From Azospirillum sp. TSH64 (GTDB lineage: Bacteria; Pseudomonadota; Alphaproteobacteria; Azospirillales; Azospirillaceae): a DNA stretch of 52,264 nucleotides. Below the pieces are notes generated by a model that was given only the letters and a program-made list of their open reading frames with translations, was not told the origin of the DNA and made no database searches. The DNA is taken from assembly GCF_003116035.1 (NCBI RefSeq), contig NZ_LGQW01000004.1, forward strand, positions 1 through 52,264. Direction: 5' to 3'. Position numbers and translations under genes: made by a program. The stretch's first letter is position 1. Each line of letters starts with the position of its first letter. Shown in pieces: positions 23,516 through 31,237 of the stretch.

Positions 23516-24181
23516 ATGAGCCTTCCTGCATTATTCATGACCCTAGAAAGTGAGCTAGATAATGTTTCATTTCATATCAGGGAGTTTGTCAGAGGAAAGC
23601 CTCAAATAACATCATCGACCAATTTTTCGTTTCAAGAAGAGTGTTACCTCGAGGGTTTGATATCGCGTGCTTGGCAGGCTTGGGGCTCTTTTTGTCGGGA
23701 GTGCATAATAGAGTCCTGTACGGGAACGGTTAATCTGTCTGGTGTAGCGATTACTGCACTGCCTCTAGCTGGAAGCGCAGGGCATGTATCTTGGGCTGCA
23801 ATAAAGGCTAAGTCGACGAGTAACGCCCCTCCTTATTGGGGGGGAGTGAATGGACAGTTATGGAAAGAGCCAACTTGGGGTGATGCGGACATCTTGGATA
23901 GAATTTTGCTCCGCTTAACACCCCATAATCACGGACAATTTAGGTCGGCGATTTCTGCTTATCACCAGAGTATAAAGTCTATACAGATAATTCGGAATGG
24001 ATCAGCACATAACAATCATCAAACTATGACTCAAGTAATGTCTCTTGTTTCGAATTACGTTGTATTTCCAATTAGCCATCCGGTGCACGCAATGTTCTGG
24101 GCAGAGCCTTTGACTAGAGATTTTCTCGTGACTTTTGCTTTGTACGAAATGAAAGCTGCGGCTCTTGGTGCAATTTCATAA
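23516..24181 (+). CDS. HEPN-like protein partnered with DUF262
   Basis: 221 residues, largely helical. Near residue 160 it has IIRNGSAHNNHQ, which fits the Rx4H RNase motif of HEPN toxins (R160-N161-xxx-H165, with the usual polar residue after Arg). An N-terminal helix (LFMTLESELDNVSFHIREFV) and the E41-E42 region fit MAE_28990/RiboL-PSP-like HEPN proteins, but the match is by eye. HEPN proteins cut RNA in toxin-antitoxin and abortive-infection systems. With DUF262 it could form a nuclease plus sensor pair. The start at 23516 is preferred to the upstream frame, which would overlap the first gene. Confidence 0.6.
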   Translation: MSLPALFMTLESELDNVSFHIREFVRGKPQITSSTNFSFQEECYLEGLISRAWQAWGSFCRECIIESCTGTVNLSGVAITALPLAGSAGHVSWAAIKAKSTSNAPPYWGGVNGQLWKEPTWGDADILDRILLRLTPHNHGQFRSAISAYHQSIKSIQIIRNGSAHNNHQTMTQVMSLVSNYVVFPISHPVHAMFWAEPLTRDFLVTFALYEMKAAALGAIS

Positions 24182-24263
24182 ATTGCGCTATATTAAAGGG
24201 CGCTGCTTTATTTAGCAGAGTCTAACGGATCGGTGAGGCGCCGCCCGGCTTTGATCTGTGTCC

Positions 24264-24983
24264 CTAGCCGGGCGGGCCGGTCCTACCGCCACTGTCGCCG
24301 ATGTGTGTATGCCCCTTGAGGGAAATTCCGTCGGCGGTGACGTCTCCGCCGGTTACATCGAGGCGCCCGTTTAGGGAAAAACTCCCTGTCATGGTCGCTT
24401 TCGTCGACCCGCCGCTCGCCGAGATATTGACTGCCGGAGCCGTGACCGAGACGGAGGCGCTCGACTTGATCGCGACCGGACCGGACGCCTCGATCGAGAT
24501 ATTCCCGCTTGCCTTGACCGAGACGTTTTTCTCGACCGTAAGCTCGGCGTCGCCTTTCACGTCCGCCGAGAGCTTGTGCGCCTCGCGGTCGTATTCGACG
24601 ACCGTCCCATCGTCGTAAATCGTCCGCTGCACCGTCTCCCGGTCGGCGGGCGCCGGGCTCCCCGACGAGAACGTCGCCGGGAGCGCGACGGCGTTCGCGA
24701 GCTCGCCGCCGGGCGCTAAGACGAGGACCGTCTCGCCGACCTCCGGAGCGTGCCACGTCCGATCTTTACCGGCACGGGTCGTGAGCCATGGAATCCAGTT
24801 GGTGACGATATGCCCGACCGGGTCGCTAGCGTCTCCGACGACGACACGGATTCGCGCCGCCGGATAGTCGGCGGAATGAACCTTGCCCATGCGGAGGAGG
24901 TTCGTTAGGCGGCGAAGGACGTCGGTTCCCTCTTGGCTCCCGACGCCGCCGGTCGCCGCGCTCGAGCGCGGAAGATCAAACAT
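24264..24983 (-). CDS. V: Baseplate spike protein V
   Basis: 239 residues, P2 gpV / Mu gp45 type. An OB-fold domain (VHSADYPAARIRVVVGD; TWHAPEVGETVLVLAPGGE) leads into a beta-helix of short repeats (DAELTVEKNVSVKASGNISI, KSSASVSVTAPAVNIS). It ends with KGHTHIGDSG, the HxH iron-binding tip typical of membrane-piercing spikes. It is cut off from W by the DUF262-HEPN module. Confidence 0.92.
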   Translation of the reverse strand: MFDLPRSSAATGGVGSQEGTDVLRRLTNLLRMGKVHSADYPAARIRVVVGDASDPVGHIVTNWIPWLTTRAGKDRTWHAPEVGETVLVLAPGGELANAVALPATFSSGSPAPADRETVQRTIYDDGTVVEYDREAHKLSADVKGDAELTVEKNVSVKASGNISIEASGPVAIKSSASVSVTAPAVNISASGGSTKATMTGSFSLNGRLDVTGGDVTADGISLKGHTHIGDSGGRTGPPG

Positions 24984-25321
24984 TAGCGAACCGCTATCGA
25001 GGCGGGGCGGAGCCCGTGCCAGCAATACCGGACGGCGAGCGGGATTTCTCGCGCCGTCGGCTTCGAGGCGTCACGCGCGGCGTACATGCGGACCGCCAGG
25101 AGGCGGATTCCCTGCGCGGCGTCCGTCGGGATCGAGCCCTCGAGCGGGCGCCCGGCGTAGTCCTGCGCCGCCTCCCGCGCGTTGCGGACGGCGAGCTCGA
25201 GGAGGGGGCGGTCCTCCTCCGGAACGGCGCCGCCGAGGAAGGCGGAGACGTCCTCGAGGTCGGGGATCGCGGAGCTTGTCGGAGCGACGCCCTCGCTCGT
25301 GGCGGGTTTCTTGCGAGCCAT
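24983..25321 (-). CDS. Probable head-tail connector (gp6-like)
   Basis: 112 residues, mostly helical after a Pro/Ser-rich start: DLEDVSAFLGGAVPEEDRPL then LELAVRNAREAAQDYAGR and LLAVRMYAARD. This matches the layout of gp6-like head-tail connector proteins and the position between capsid and tail genes. Overlaps both neighbours by a few bases. Confidence 0.5.
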   Translation of the reverse strand: MARKKPATSEGVAPTSSAIPDLEDVSAFLGGAVPEEDRPLLELAVRNAREAAQDYAGRPLEGSIPTDAAQGIRLLAVRMYAARDASKPTAREIPLAVRYCWHGLRPASIAVR

Positions 25322-25902
25322 CAAACGACCCTTTTGTAATCGGTGACGGGCGCCCCGCCGACGGTGATCCGCTCCCAAATCTCGGAGGGCGGGTCGCAAA
25401 CGGGCGGGACAGTGCGGTATGGAGCGCGGTACTCGACCGCGAACGAGAGGCGGACGGCGCCGATCGGGAGGCGCCCGTCGGTCGAGACGTCGATATCCGT
25501 GTCGGTTAGGTGGATCGTCGCCGTCTCGAGCCCCGGAATTTCGAGCCACTCGAGCGCGCCCTCGACCTGTAGCGCGAAGGCGTCGAGGGTGTCGTCGACG
25601 TCGTCCAACGCGCGGACGACCGCCTCGACGGCGATCTCGAGGGTCCGCGTCGTCGAGCCATTCTCGCCGGAACGCGGATAGCTGTCGGCGGCGACTTTCT
25701 CGCGCCGGGCATAGACGAGGACCGCCGGGAGATCGCGCTCGTCGAGGTTTCTGGCGCGGGAGGCGTAAACGTGCCCCTCCGCCATCGTCCATCGCTCGCC
25801 GGGCGAGCCCGGCGCGTCGTCGGAGGGCGGGATCGGGGCGACGCGGTAATCGGCCAGCCGGGCGGCGATAGCGTCGCGGATATGGGCGCGAGGGTGTTTC
25901 AT
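25321..25902 (-). CDS. Probable tail terminator / minor tail protein U-like
   Basis: 193 residues. It starts KHPRAHIRDAIAARLADY and has ERDLPAVLVYARREKVAADS, TLEIAVEAVVRA and DTDIDVSTDG. The helix-then-beta layout is like the tail terminator family, such as lambda gpU and related HK97 proteins. The place after head-tail connectors fits a tail-completion role. Moderate certainty. Confidence 0.5.
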   Translation of the reverse strand: MKHPRAHIRDAIAARLADYRVAPIPPSDDAPGSPGERWTMAEGHVYASRARNLDERDLPAVLVYARREKVAADSYPRSGENGSTTRTLEIAVEAVVRALDDVDDTLDAFALQVEGALEWLEIPGLETATIHLTDTDIDVSTDGRLPIGAVRLSFAVEYRAPYRTVPPVCDPPSEIWERITVGGAPVTDYKRVV

Positions 25903-26213
25903 AGCTCGAAAATCCGGAGGACGGTTACTCCGGTCCCGTCGTCGTCCCGATCGGCGATCTCGTATCGCTTCCCGGCGACCTCGAGGCGATCGCGCTGTCG
26001 CGCGTCTCGCGCGTCGGACGTCCGGAGCGTGAAGGTCGGGCCGCTCGAGCCGACGTCGAGGGTCGTACCGGGCGAGACGCCGACGTCGGAGTTATCGAAA
26101 ATGCCGAGGACCGGGGAGGGCTCGGCGGTCCCGAGATAGAGGAGCGCCTCCTCGCCGAAATCCTCCGGCGAAAAGAACGCGAGGAGCTCCTCGTCGGTCA
26201 GGACCGCGGCCAT
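25899..26213 (-). CDS. Head-tail joining protein (lambda FII-like)
   Basis: 104 residues. An N-terminal helix (DEELLAFFSPEDFGEEALLY) is followed by beta strands with KRYEIADRDDDGTGVTVLRI. Size and layout match lambda FII-type attachment proteins, which join the filled head to the tail. It overlaps the next gene by 4 nt (ATGA). Confidence 0.55.
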   Translation of the reverse strand: MAAVLTDEELLAFFSPEDFGEEALLYLGTAEPSPVLGIFDNSDVGVSPGTTLDVGSSGPTFTLRTSDARDARQRDRLEVAGKRYEIADRDDDGTGVTVLRIFEL

Positions 26214-26216
26214 GAT

Positions 26217-26657
26217 TTAACCCTCGATCTTCGCGAAAGCGGCGTCGCGCTCCGCGGCGGTTGGGCGATAGCCGAGGATTTCGGCGAGAGCCGAAAGCTC
26301 GGGCTTGCCGCCCTTGTTGAAGTGCTCGGCGTTGCCCGGCTCGAGGAGCGCGATCGCGTCGGCGATCTCGGCGATCCGGTCGCCCTCCGGCTCGATCTCG
26401 GCGATCTCGGGAGGCGCTTCCGGGTCGGCGGCGGGCGCCAGGGTTTCGGGGGTGGGGGCGGGGGCGCCGGATTTACTGGCGCTCCACTCCTCCGGCTCGA
26501 CGGCGACGGCTGAGGCGATATCCTCCGCGGTTGCCTTGCGCGCGAACCGCCGACCGACGAGAGCGTCCGCCTCGTCCCGGTCGTGGATTTCCACGACCGA
26601 GCCGGGCTTTTTGCTCTCGCCGCCGACGACCAGCGTAACGAGCGCGACGACGAACAT
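26217..26657 (-). CDS. Hypothetical head-region protein (146 aa)
   Basis: It starts MFVVALVTLVVGGESKKPG with EIHDRDEADALVGRRFARKA, then a Pro/Glu/Ala-rich linker (about residues 55-90) and a C-terminal helical part (ELSALAEILGYRPTAAERDA). It occupies the slot of lambda FI between capsid and FII but I cannot call it FI. TAATG-coupled to the capsid gene. Confidence 0.6.
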   Translation of the reverse strand: MFVVALVTLVVGGESKKPGSVVEIHDRDEADALVGRRFARKATAEDIASAVAVEPEEWSASKSGAPAPTPETLAPAADPEAPPEIAEIEPEGDRIAEIADAIALLEPGNAEHFNKGGKPELSALAEILGYRPTAAERDAAFAKIEG

Positions 26658-27685
26658 TAGCGGACCGACGTCCGGGCGGCGGCGTTGACGCGGTACGGCA
26701 CGACCAGCGGCGCCGACTGCATCAGAACCCAACGGACCGCCGGGTCCTCCTCCACCCACGACTTGAGGAAATAGGGCATGGCCTGATAGCCCGCCTTCTC
26801 GTCCTTGATCGCGCCGTAATGGCGGACGCCCTCGAGCCCGCGGCTCGCCATGATGACCGTATGGGGCGGCAGATACGGGACGACCTCGCCCGCCTCGTTC
26901 TCGTAATAGTCCTCGTAGATCCAGAGGCGGAGCTTGCCGAGGGTGCCGACCATCTGCGCGCCGTCGGCGCCGATGATGATCGGGCCGAGGGTGACGGAGG
27001 CGGCGGCGAGGTTGGCGACCTTGGTGTCGACCGCGTCCTTGTATTCCGGGTCCTTCTTCAAGAGCTCGTAGGCGTCCGCCGTCATGACGACGTCAGTCGG
27101 GGCGCGACCCGAGGCGAGGAAAATCTCCTGCGCCCAAGTCTGCAAATCCTTGACCGGGGAGACGCCAGCCTCGCCCCAACGGGCGGTGCCGGTGAGAGCC
27201 TTGGTCAATTCGGCCTTGCGACCGAAATCGACGACCTTCGTCGGGTAGCCGTCGCCCTCGACCGTAACGCGACCGTCGAGGAGAGCTTCCGCGGCCATAA
27301 GCTCCTGCCGACGGGTCAGCATTTCGATTTGATCCGCCGTCTCGCGGGCCAAATGCGCCTGGATGCGCTGCGCCGGAGTCAGGGAGCCGCCGACCGTCTC
27401 GCCGACGGTGCGCTTAAAGCCCTTCGTCGCGTCGAAAACGCGCTTGTCCTTCACATAGGCGGGCTTGAAGGAGTCGACGCGGAAGCCCTGCGAGGCGACG
27501 ATCTTTCCGGCGACCAGCGGGGAGACGAACGGGGAGATTCGACGGCGCCCATTGACGACGTGAAACTCGATCGTCTCCTCGGTCGAGGAGTCGACCGTCG
27601 GGAAAAACATATTCAGCAGGAAGGACGCGGGAGTCGGCGTGTTCTCGACGACGCCGCGCAACACGCGAGGATCGAACATATCCAT
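26657..27685 (-). CDS. E: Major capsid protein E (lambda gpE family)
   Basis: 342 residues, the size of lambda gpE (341). Family features: FLLNMFFPTVDSSTEETIEF, RRRISPFVSPLVAGKIV, ETADQIEMLTRRQELMAAEAL, LWIYEDYYENEAGEVVPYLP. It builds the icosahedral shell and is preceded by decoration protein D, as in lambda. The symbol E here is the lambda head gene, distinct from the P2-type tail gene E at 10775. Confidence 0.94.
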   Translation of the reverse strand: MDMFDPRVLRGVVENTPTPASFLLNMFFPTVDSSTEETIEFHVVNGRRRISPFVSPLVAGKIVASQGFRVDSFKPAYVKDKRVFDATKGFKRTVGETVGGSLTPAQRIQAHLARETADQIEMLTRRQELMAAEALLDGRVTVEGDGYPTKVVDFGRKAELTKALTGTARWGEAGVSPVKDLQTWAQEIFLASGRAPTDVVMTADAYELLKKDPEYKDAVDTKVANLAAASVTLGPIIIGADGAQMVGTLGKLRLWIYEDYYENEAGEVVPYLPPHTVIMASRGLEGVRHYGAIKDEKAGYQAMPYFLKSWVEEDPAVRWVLMQSAPLVVPYRVNAAARTSVR

Positions 27686-27702
27686 TCTGAGGGAGCCCCC
27701 TA

Positions 27703-28077
27703 TTAAGCCATGACGTCGGCGAGGAAGATTCCGCCGCCGCGAAGTGCGTCGCGGACGGTGGCGGCGGTGTGCCCGGCGCCGTAGGTCAGCGCGCCCGCGT
27801 TGAAATCGCCGGAGACGTAGACCAAGCCCTCGGCGTCGCCGCCGGTCGTGTCGACGTCGGAGACGACGATCGCAGTCGGGACCTGGGAGCCGTCGGACGC
27901 GGCGGCGGCGGAGATCAAATGCTCGCCGGTCGCCGTGACCTTGCCGACGACGGCGCCGCGCGGCACGACGCCGTTACCGCCGGAGAAAACGACCTTGCGA
28001 TCGCGGAGGGTGCCCCCAACGATCAGCGTGTCGGGCGAGAAAACGCCCTCGCCCTTCGTAAAACCTGCCTCGAACAT
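27703..28077 (-). CDS. D: Head decoration protein D
   Basis: 124 residues, lambda gpD family: KGEGVFSPDTLIVGGTLRDR, then GNGVVPRGAVVGKVTATGEH and LTYGAGHTAATVRDALRGG. Trimers stabilise the expanded capsid. Here D means the lambda head gene, distinct from the P2-type hub gene D at 5754. Confidence 0.92.
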   Translation of the reverse strand: MFEAGFTKGEGVFSPDTLIVGGTLRDRKVVFSGGNGVVPRGAVVGKVTATGEHLISAAAASDGSQVPTAIVVSDVDTTGGDAEGLVYVSGDFNAGALTYGAGHTAATVRDALRGGGIFLADVMA

Positions 28078-28092
28078 TCGGAGCCCCTCCGG

Positions 28093-28467
28093 TTAAGCCT
28101 TGCCCGCCTTGACGATCGAGGCGACCAGCGCCGCGACCTCGTCGCCCTCGCCCTCGGATGCGCCGGGAGCGGGAGCCTCGAGAGCGTCCTCGTCGCCAGC
28201 GATCGCGGAAAGCGAGGCGCCCGCCTTGGCCTTTTCAGCCGCGACAATCTCCATCGCGAAAGCCTCCGGCGACGAGCCGGATTCAATCGCCCGAATCTTC
28301 GCCTCGTCGTGACCGGCGAGGGCGATCTCCTCGATCTTCGCGATCCGCTGGCGCTCGGCGGTCGCGCCCTCGGCGCGGAAGTGAGCGGCGATCGTCGGGT
28401 GATCCTTCGCGATCGTCTCGGCGGTGATCGCCGGGGCGGTCGCGACCGGCGCGGTTTCGGTTTCCAT
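28093..28467 (-). CDS. Internal-start scaffold (lambda Nu3-like)
   Basis: An in-frame ATG (Met300 of the protease) is preceded by AAAGGA about 11 nt upstream on the minus strand. It would give a 124-residue, highly charged, helical protein (METETAPVATAPAITAETIA start). Lambda makes its scaffold Nu3 from such an internal start in gene C, and the region after the protease domain here has scaffold-like composition. Confidence 0.55.
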   Translation of the reverse strand: METETAPVATAPAITAETIAKDHPTIAAHFRAEGATAERQRIAKIEEIALAGHDEAKIRAIESGSSPEAFAMEIVAAEKAKAGASLSAIAGDEDALEAPAPGASEGEGDEVAALVASIVKAGKA

Positions 28468-29364
28468 CCTGGTATTTCCTTTGCTTGCGTGAGAGCCGCC
28501 GGTCGCGCCGACGACGAGCCCGCCGAACGAGGCGGGCTTTTGCTTTTGGACGCGGGCGGCGAGGTCGGCGAAAACCGCCTCGAACGAGCCGAGGCGATCG
28601 GCGAGTCCGGCGGCGATTGCCGCCTCCCCGACCTCGGTTCCGCCCTGTCCGAATTTCGAGAGGACCGTCTCGCGGTCGACGCCGCGGTTACGGGCGACGG
28701 CGCCGATAAAGACGTCGGCGAGCGCGTCGATTGTCCGCTGAATCCGCGCCGCGCCCTCGTCGGTCGCCGGGTCGTCGATCTTCGCCGGGCTTTGCGAGCT
28801 CGCGAAATTCATCGTCCGGACGCCCGCGCGCTCCTCGGCGGCGCGCGTATCGCGGAGCGCCATCCGGACGCCGATCGAGCCGACGATCGCGGTCGCGTCG
28901 ACGACGATCTCGTCGGTGGCGGAGGCGATCCAATAGGCGGCGGAGGCGCCGAGTCCGCCCACATAGGCGACAATCGGCTTACGCCCCCGCGCGTCGTAAA
29001 TCGCCTGGGCGAGCTCGGCGGTCCCGAGCGCCTCGCCGCCGGGCGAGTCGATATGCAGCAGGACCGCGCCGACCTCGGGATCGTCGAGGGCGGCGGCGAA
29101 GTCGCGCCGGAGAACCTCGTAAGAGGTCGCGCCGCTCATGGCTTGAAACACATTGGCGCGCTTGAACAGCGGACCGCGGACGTCGAGGATCGCGACGCCG
29201 TCACGGACTCGCGCCTGCTCCCCGCGCTCGAGCCATTGCGCCCGGTACGCCTCGAGCGCCTCCGGCGTTACGGCGTTCTCGCGCGCGGCGATCTCGAGGA
29301 GCCCGCGGAGCGAGCCCTCCTCCATTGCCCATACCGCCGCGAGTGCGGCCTCGTAAGCCCTCAT
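28093..29364 (-). CDS. C: Prohead protease with C-terminal scaffold domain (S49 family, lambda gpC-like)
   Basis: 423 residues. The S49/SppA-type protease domain covers about 50-270: HIDSPGGEALG, then GGLGASAAYWIAS with nucleophile S141, AIVGSIGV, and K195 in SSQSPAKID as the likely general base. The C-terminal 125 residues are the scaffold part. It matures the portal and prohead as lambda gpC does. The start overlaps the end of the portal gene. Confidence 0.9.
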   Translation of the reverse strand: MRAYEAALAAVWAMEEGSLRGLLEIAARENAVTPEALEAYRAQWLERGEQARVRDGVAILDVRGPLFKRANVFQAMSGATSYEVLRRDFAAALDDPEVGAVLLHIDSPGGEALGTAELAQAIYDARGRKPIVAYVGGLGASAAYWIASATDEIVVDATAIVGSIGVRMALRDTRAAEERAGVRTMNFASSQSPAKIDDPATDEGAARIQRTIDALADVFIGAVARNRGVDRETVLSKFGQGGTEVGEAAIAAGLADRLGSFEAVFADLAARVQKQKPASFGGLVVGATGGSHASKGNTRMETETAPVATAPAITAETIAKDHPTIAAHFRAEGATAERQRIAKIEEIALAGHDEAKIRAIESGSSPEAFAMEIVAAEKAKAGASLSAIAGDEDALEAPAPGASEGEGDEVAALVASIVKAGKA

Positions 29365-30965
29365 TCCTCGCCCCCTTCGCTTTTGGTTTCCTTCGCCGGA
29401 GACGGGGCGCTCGGAGCGGTCCCGGTCGCGGAGTTGACCGGCGCCGCGGGCGGAGCGTCGAGCCCTGCCGCCCGCCGGAGCTCGACCTCGCGGGAGCGGG
29501 TGCGATGCTTCGTCGCCCAATCGCCGCCGGTCTTTTCCGCCGTGATCTCCTCGGAGGTTTTCCAGCCGCGCGCCTCGGCGATCTCGTCCGCCTTGTTCTC
29601 GTCGAGCGGGGAGAGGGAAATCCGCGCGTCGCCGATCCACTGAGCGCCCGACCAAGCGGCGCGGCGGATCGGGTCGGTAAAGAAGCCCGGCGCCGAGAGG
29701 AGCTCGCGGGCGACCATTTCCGAGAGGAACCATTCGTAGACGGGTTGGCAGAACGACGACGCCAGCCAAGCGCGGCGGGTCCGGAAGTGCTGCCACGCCG
29801 TTTCGATCGCGGCACGCGAGGCGGAATAGCTCGAGTTGAACGTCTTTAGGAGGAGCTCGTATGGAATCTCGAGCGCCACGCCGATTTGCTTGACGATCGC
29901 CAAGAAAAACGGCTCGAATTGAGCATTGGGACGCGCCGGGTTCGCGAACTCGACTGACTCGTTACCGGCGAGATCGACGACCGCGCCCGGTCCGAGGGCG
30001 ATATCCCCTCCGAGGTTGCCCGGTCCGCCCTCGAGCTCGCCCAAGCCTTCGCCCGTCTCCGTTTTGACGAACACGGTAAAGAACGACGAGACGACCGCGG
30101 CCATAAGCTCCGACTCGGTGAAGCGGTCGAGTTGCTTTAGCGGCTCGATAACCGGCGCCAGGAACGGCACGCCGCGCCGCTGCCCGTCGCGGAGCTTGCG
30201 GTAAACGTGCAAGAGTTGGCGCTCGCCGGTTTTGGCGCCATAGAACGGGATCGCCGTATATTCCTCGTCGGCGCCAATGGTCCCGAGCGCGTCGCCGGGA
30301 TGCTTGTTTCGGACGAACGCACGGACCGCCGCGCCGTCGCCGTCGCGCTCGATACCGGCGGCGACGCGCTCCGTCTCGGGGATGCCCGGCGGGTTGGCGA
30401 CCCGGTCCGCCTCGATCAGTTGCAGCGCGAGCCCGGCGATCGCGCCTTTCCGCGGGAGGTAGCGCCGGAGCGGAAAGATATCGCCGCTCTCGAGCGCACT
30501 CCGGAAAACGATATCCTGTAATCCGGGGAAGTTGGTCGATAGTGTCGCGTCGCAGAAATTCGAGCCGCCCCAAATGCCGAACAGGAGCTCGGCGCGGCGC
30601 TCGAACTTGTCCGCCGCCTCCTCGGTAATCCCGAGGAGGTCCGCGTCGACGGTCGACCGGAGCCGGAGCCCGGTTCCGACGACGTTCGTCGTCTCGGTCG
30701 CGAGCGCGCCGACGGCGAGCGGGTTATTCCTGCCGAGGTCGCGGGAGCGCGAGCGGAGCGTCGCGAGATCGCCGAGGGTGTCGGAGTCCGCCGATCCCGA
30801 GGTCGTGTGCCAATTTTTCATGCTCGCTTTGTCGGAGCGGGCTCCCGAGTAGGAGCCGCCGCCGACGTAAAGCGCCGCCGCCTGCCCGAGCGCCTTCGCC
30901 TCGGCGCGGGTAAGCCCAGCGCTCGGGACGTTGCGGGCGGGGATTCGAACGCGAGGCTTGCTCAT
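29361..30965 (-). CDS. B: Portal protein (lambda gpB family)
   Basis: 534 residues. Conserved lambda portal features: SDTLGDLATLRSRSRDLGRN followed by NPLAVGALATETTNVVGTGL, GWGS-like LLFGIWGGSNFCDATLS, LQDIVFRSALESGDIFPLRR, QLIEADRVANPPG, and AGKEVEFANPARPNAQFEPF-like DLAGNESVEFANPARPNAQF. It forms the ring for DNA entry and tail joining. Start at 30965 overlaps the gpW stop (ATGA); the longer upstream frame is not used. Confidence 0.93.
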   Translation of the reverse strand: MSKPRVRIPARNVPSAGLTRAEAKALGQAAALYVGGGSYSGARSDKASMKNWHTTSGSADSDTLGDLATLRSRSRDLGRNNPLAVGALATETTNVVGTGLRLRSTVDADLLGITEEAADKFERRAELLFGIWGGSNFCDATLSTNFPGLQDIVFRSALESGDIFPLRRYLPRKGAIAGLALQLIEADRVANPPGIPETERVAAGIERDGDGAAVRAFVRNKHPGDALGTIGADEEYTAIPFYGAKTGERQLLHVYRKLRDGQRRGVPFLAPVIEPLKQLDRFTESELMAAVVSSFFTVFVKTETGEGLGELEGGPGNLGGDIALGPGAVVDLAGNESVEFANPARPNAQFEPFFLAIVKQIGVALEIPYELLLKTFNSSYSASRAAIETAWQHFRTRRAWLASSFCQPVYEWFLSEMVARELLSAPGFFTDPIRRAAWSGAQWIGDARISLSPLDENKADEIAEARGWKTSEEITAEKTGGDWATKHRTRSREVELRRAAGLDAPPAAPVNSATGTAPSAPSPAKETKSEGGEE

Positions 30966-31165
30966 AGCGGGACGATCCGGCGCATACGGAGCCCCCCGCG
31001 CGTCTCGCGCCGGGCGAGGGGCTCGAGGCGCTTGCGCTCGGCGTAAAGGCGATCGAGGTCCGCGCGCCATAGCTCGCGATCCTTGATAACGACTCTCTGC
31101 CCGCGTTCCTCGACCGCCTTAATCGCGGCCTCGACACTGGCGAGCTTGTCCGCGTATTGGCCCAA
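30962..31165 (-). CDS. W: Head-tail joining protein W (lambda gpW)
   Basis: About 67 residues if started at a TTG 7 nt after GGAGG; an ATG ten codons upstream (31195) is the alternative. The helical pattern YADKLASVEAAIKAVEERGQ and LDRLYAERKRLEPL matches lambda gpW (68 residues), which closes the portal after packaging. It lies between terminase and portal as in lambda. Confidence 0.8.
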   Translation of the reverse strand: MGQYADKLASVEAAIKAVEERGQRVVIKDRELWRADLDRLYAERKRLEPLARRETRGGLRMRRIVPL

Positions 31166-31237
31166 AGCCCCGCCTCCTCTCGCAAATCGAGGCAAAGTTA
31201 CCGGGCGCCGAACGATCGCGAGAGCGAGGTCGAGTAC

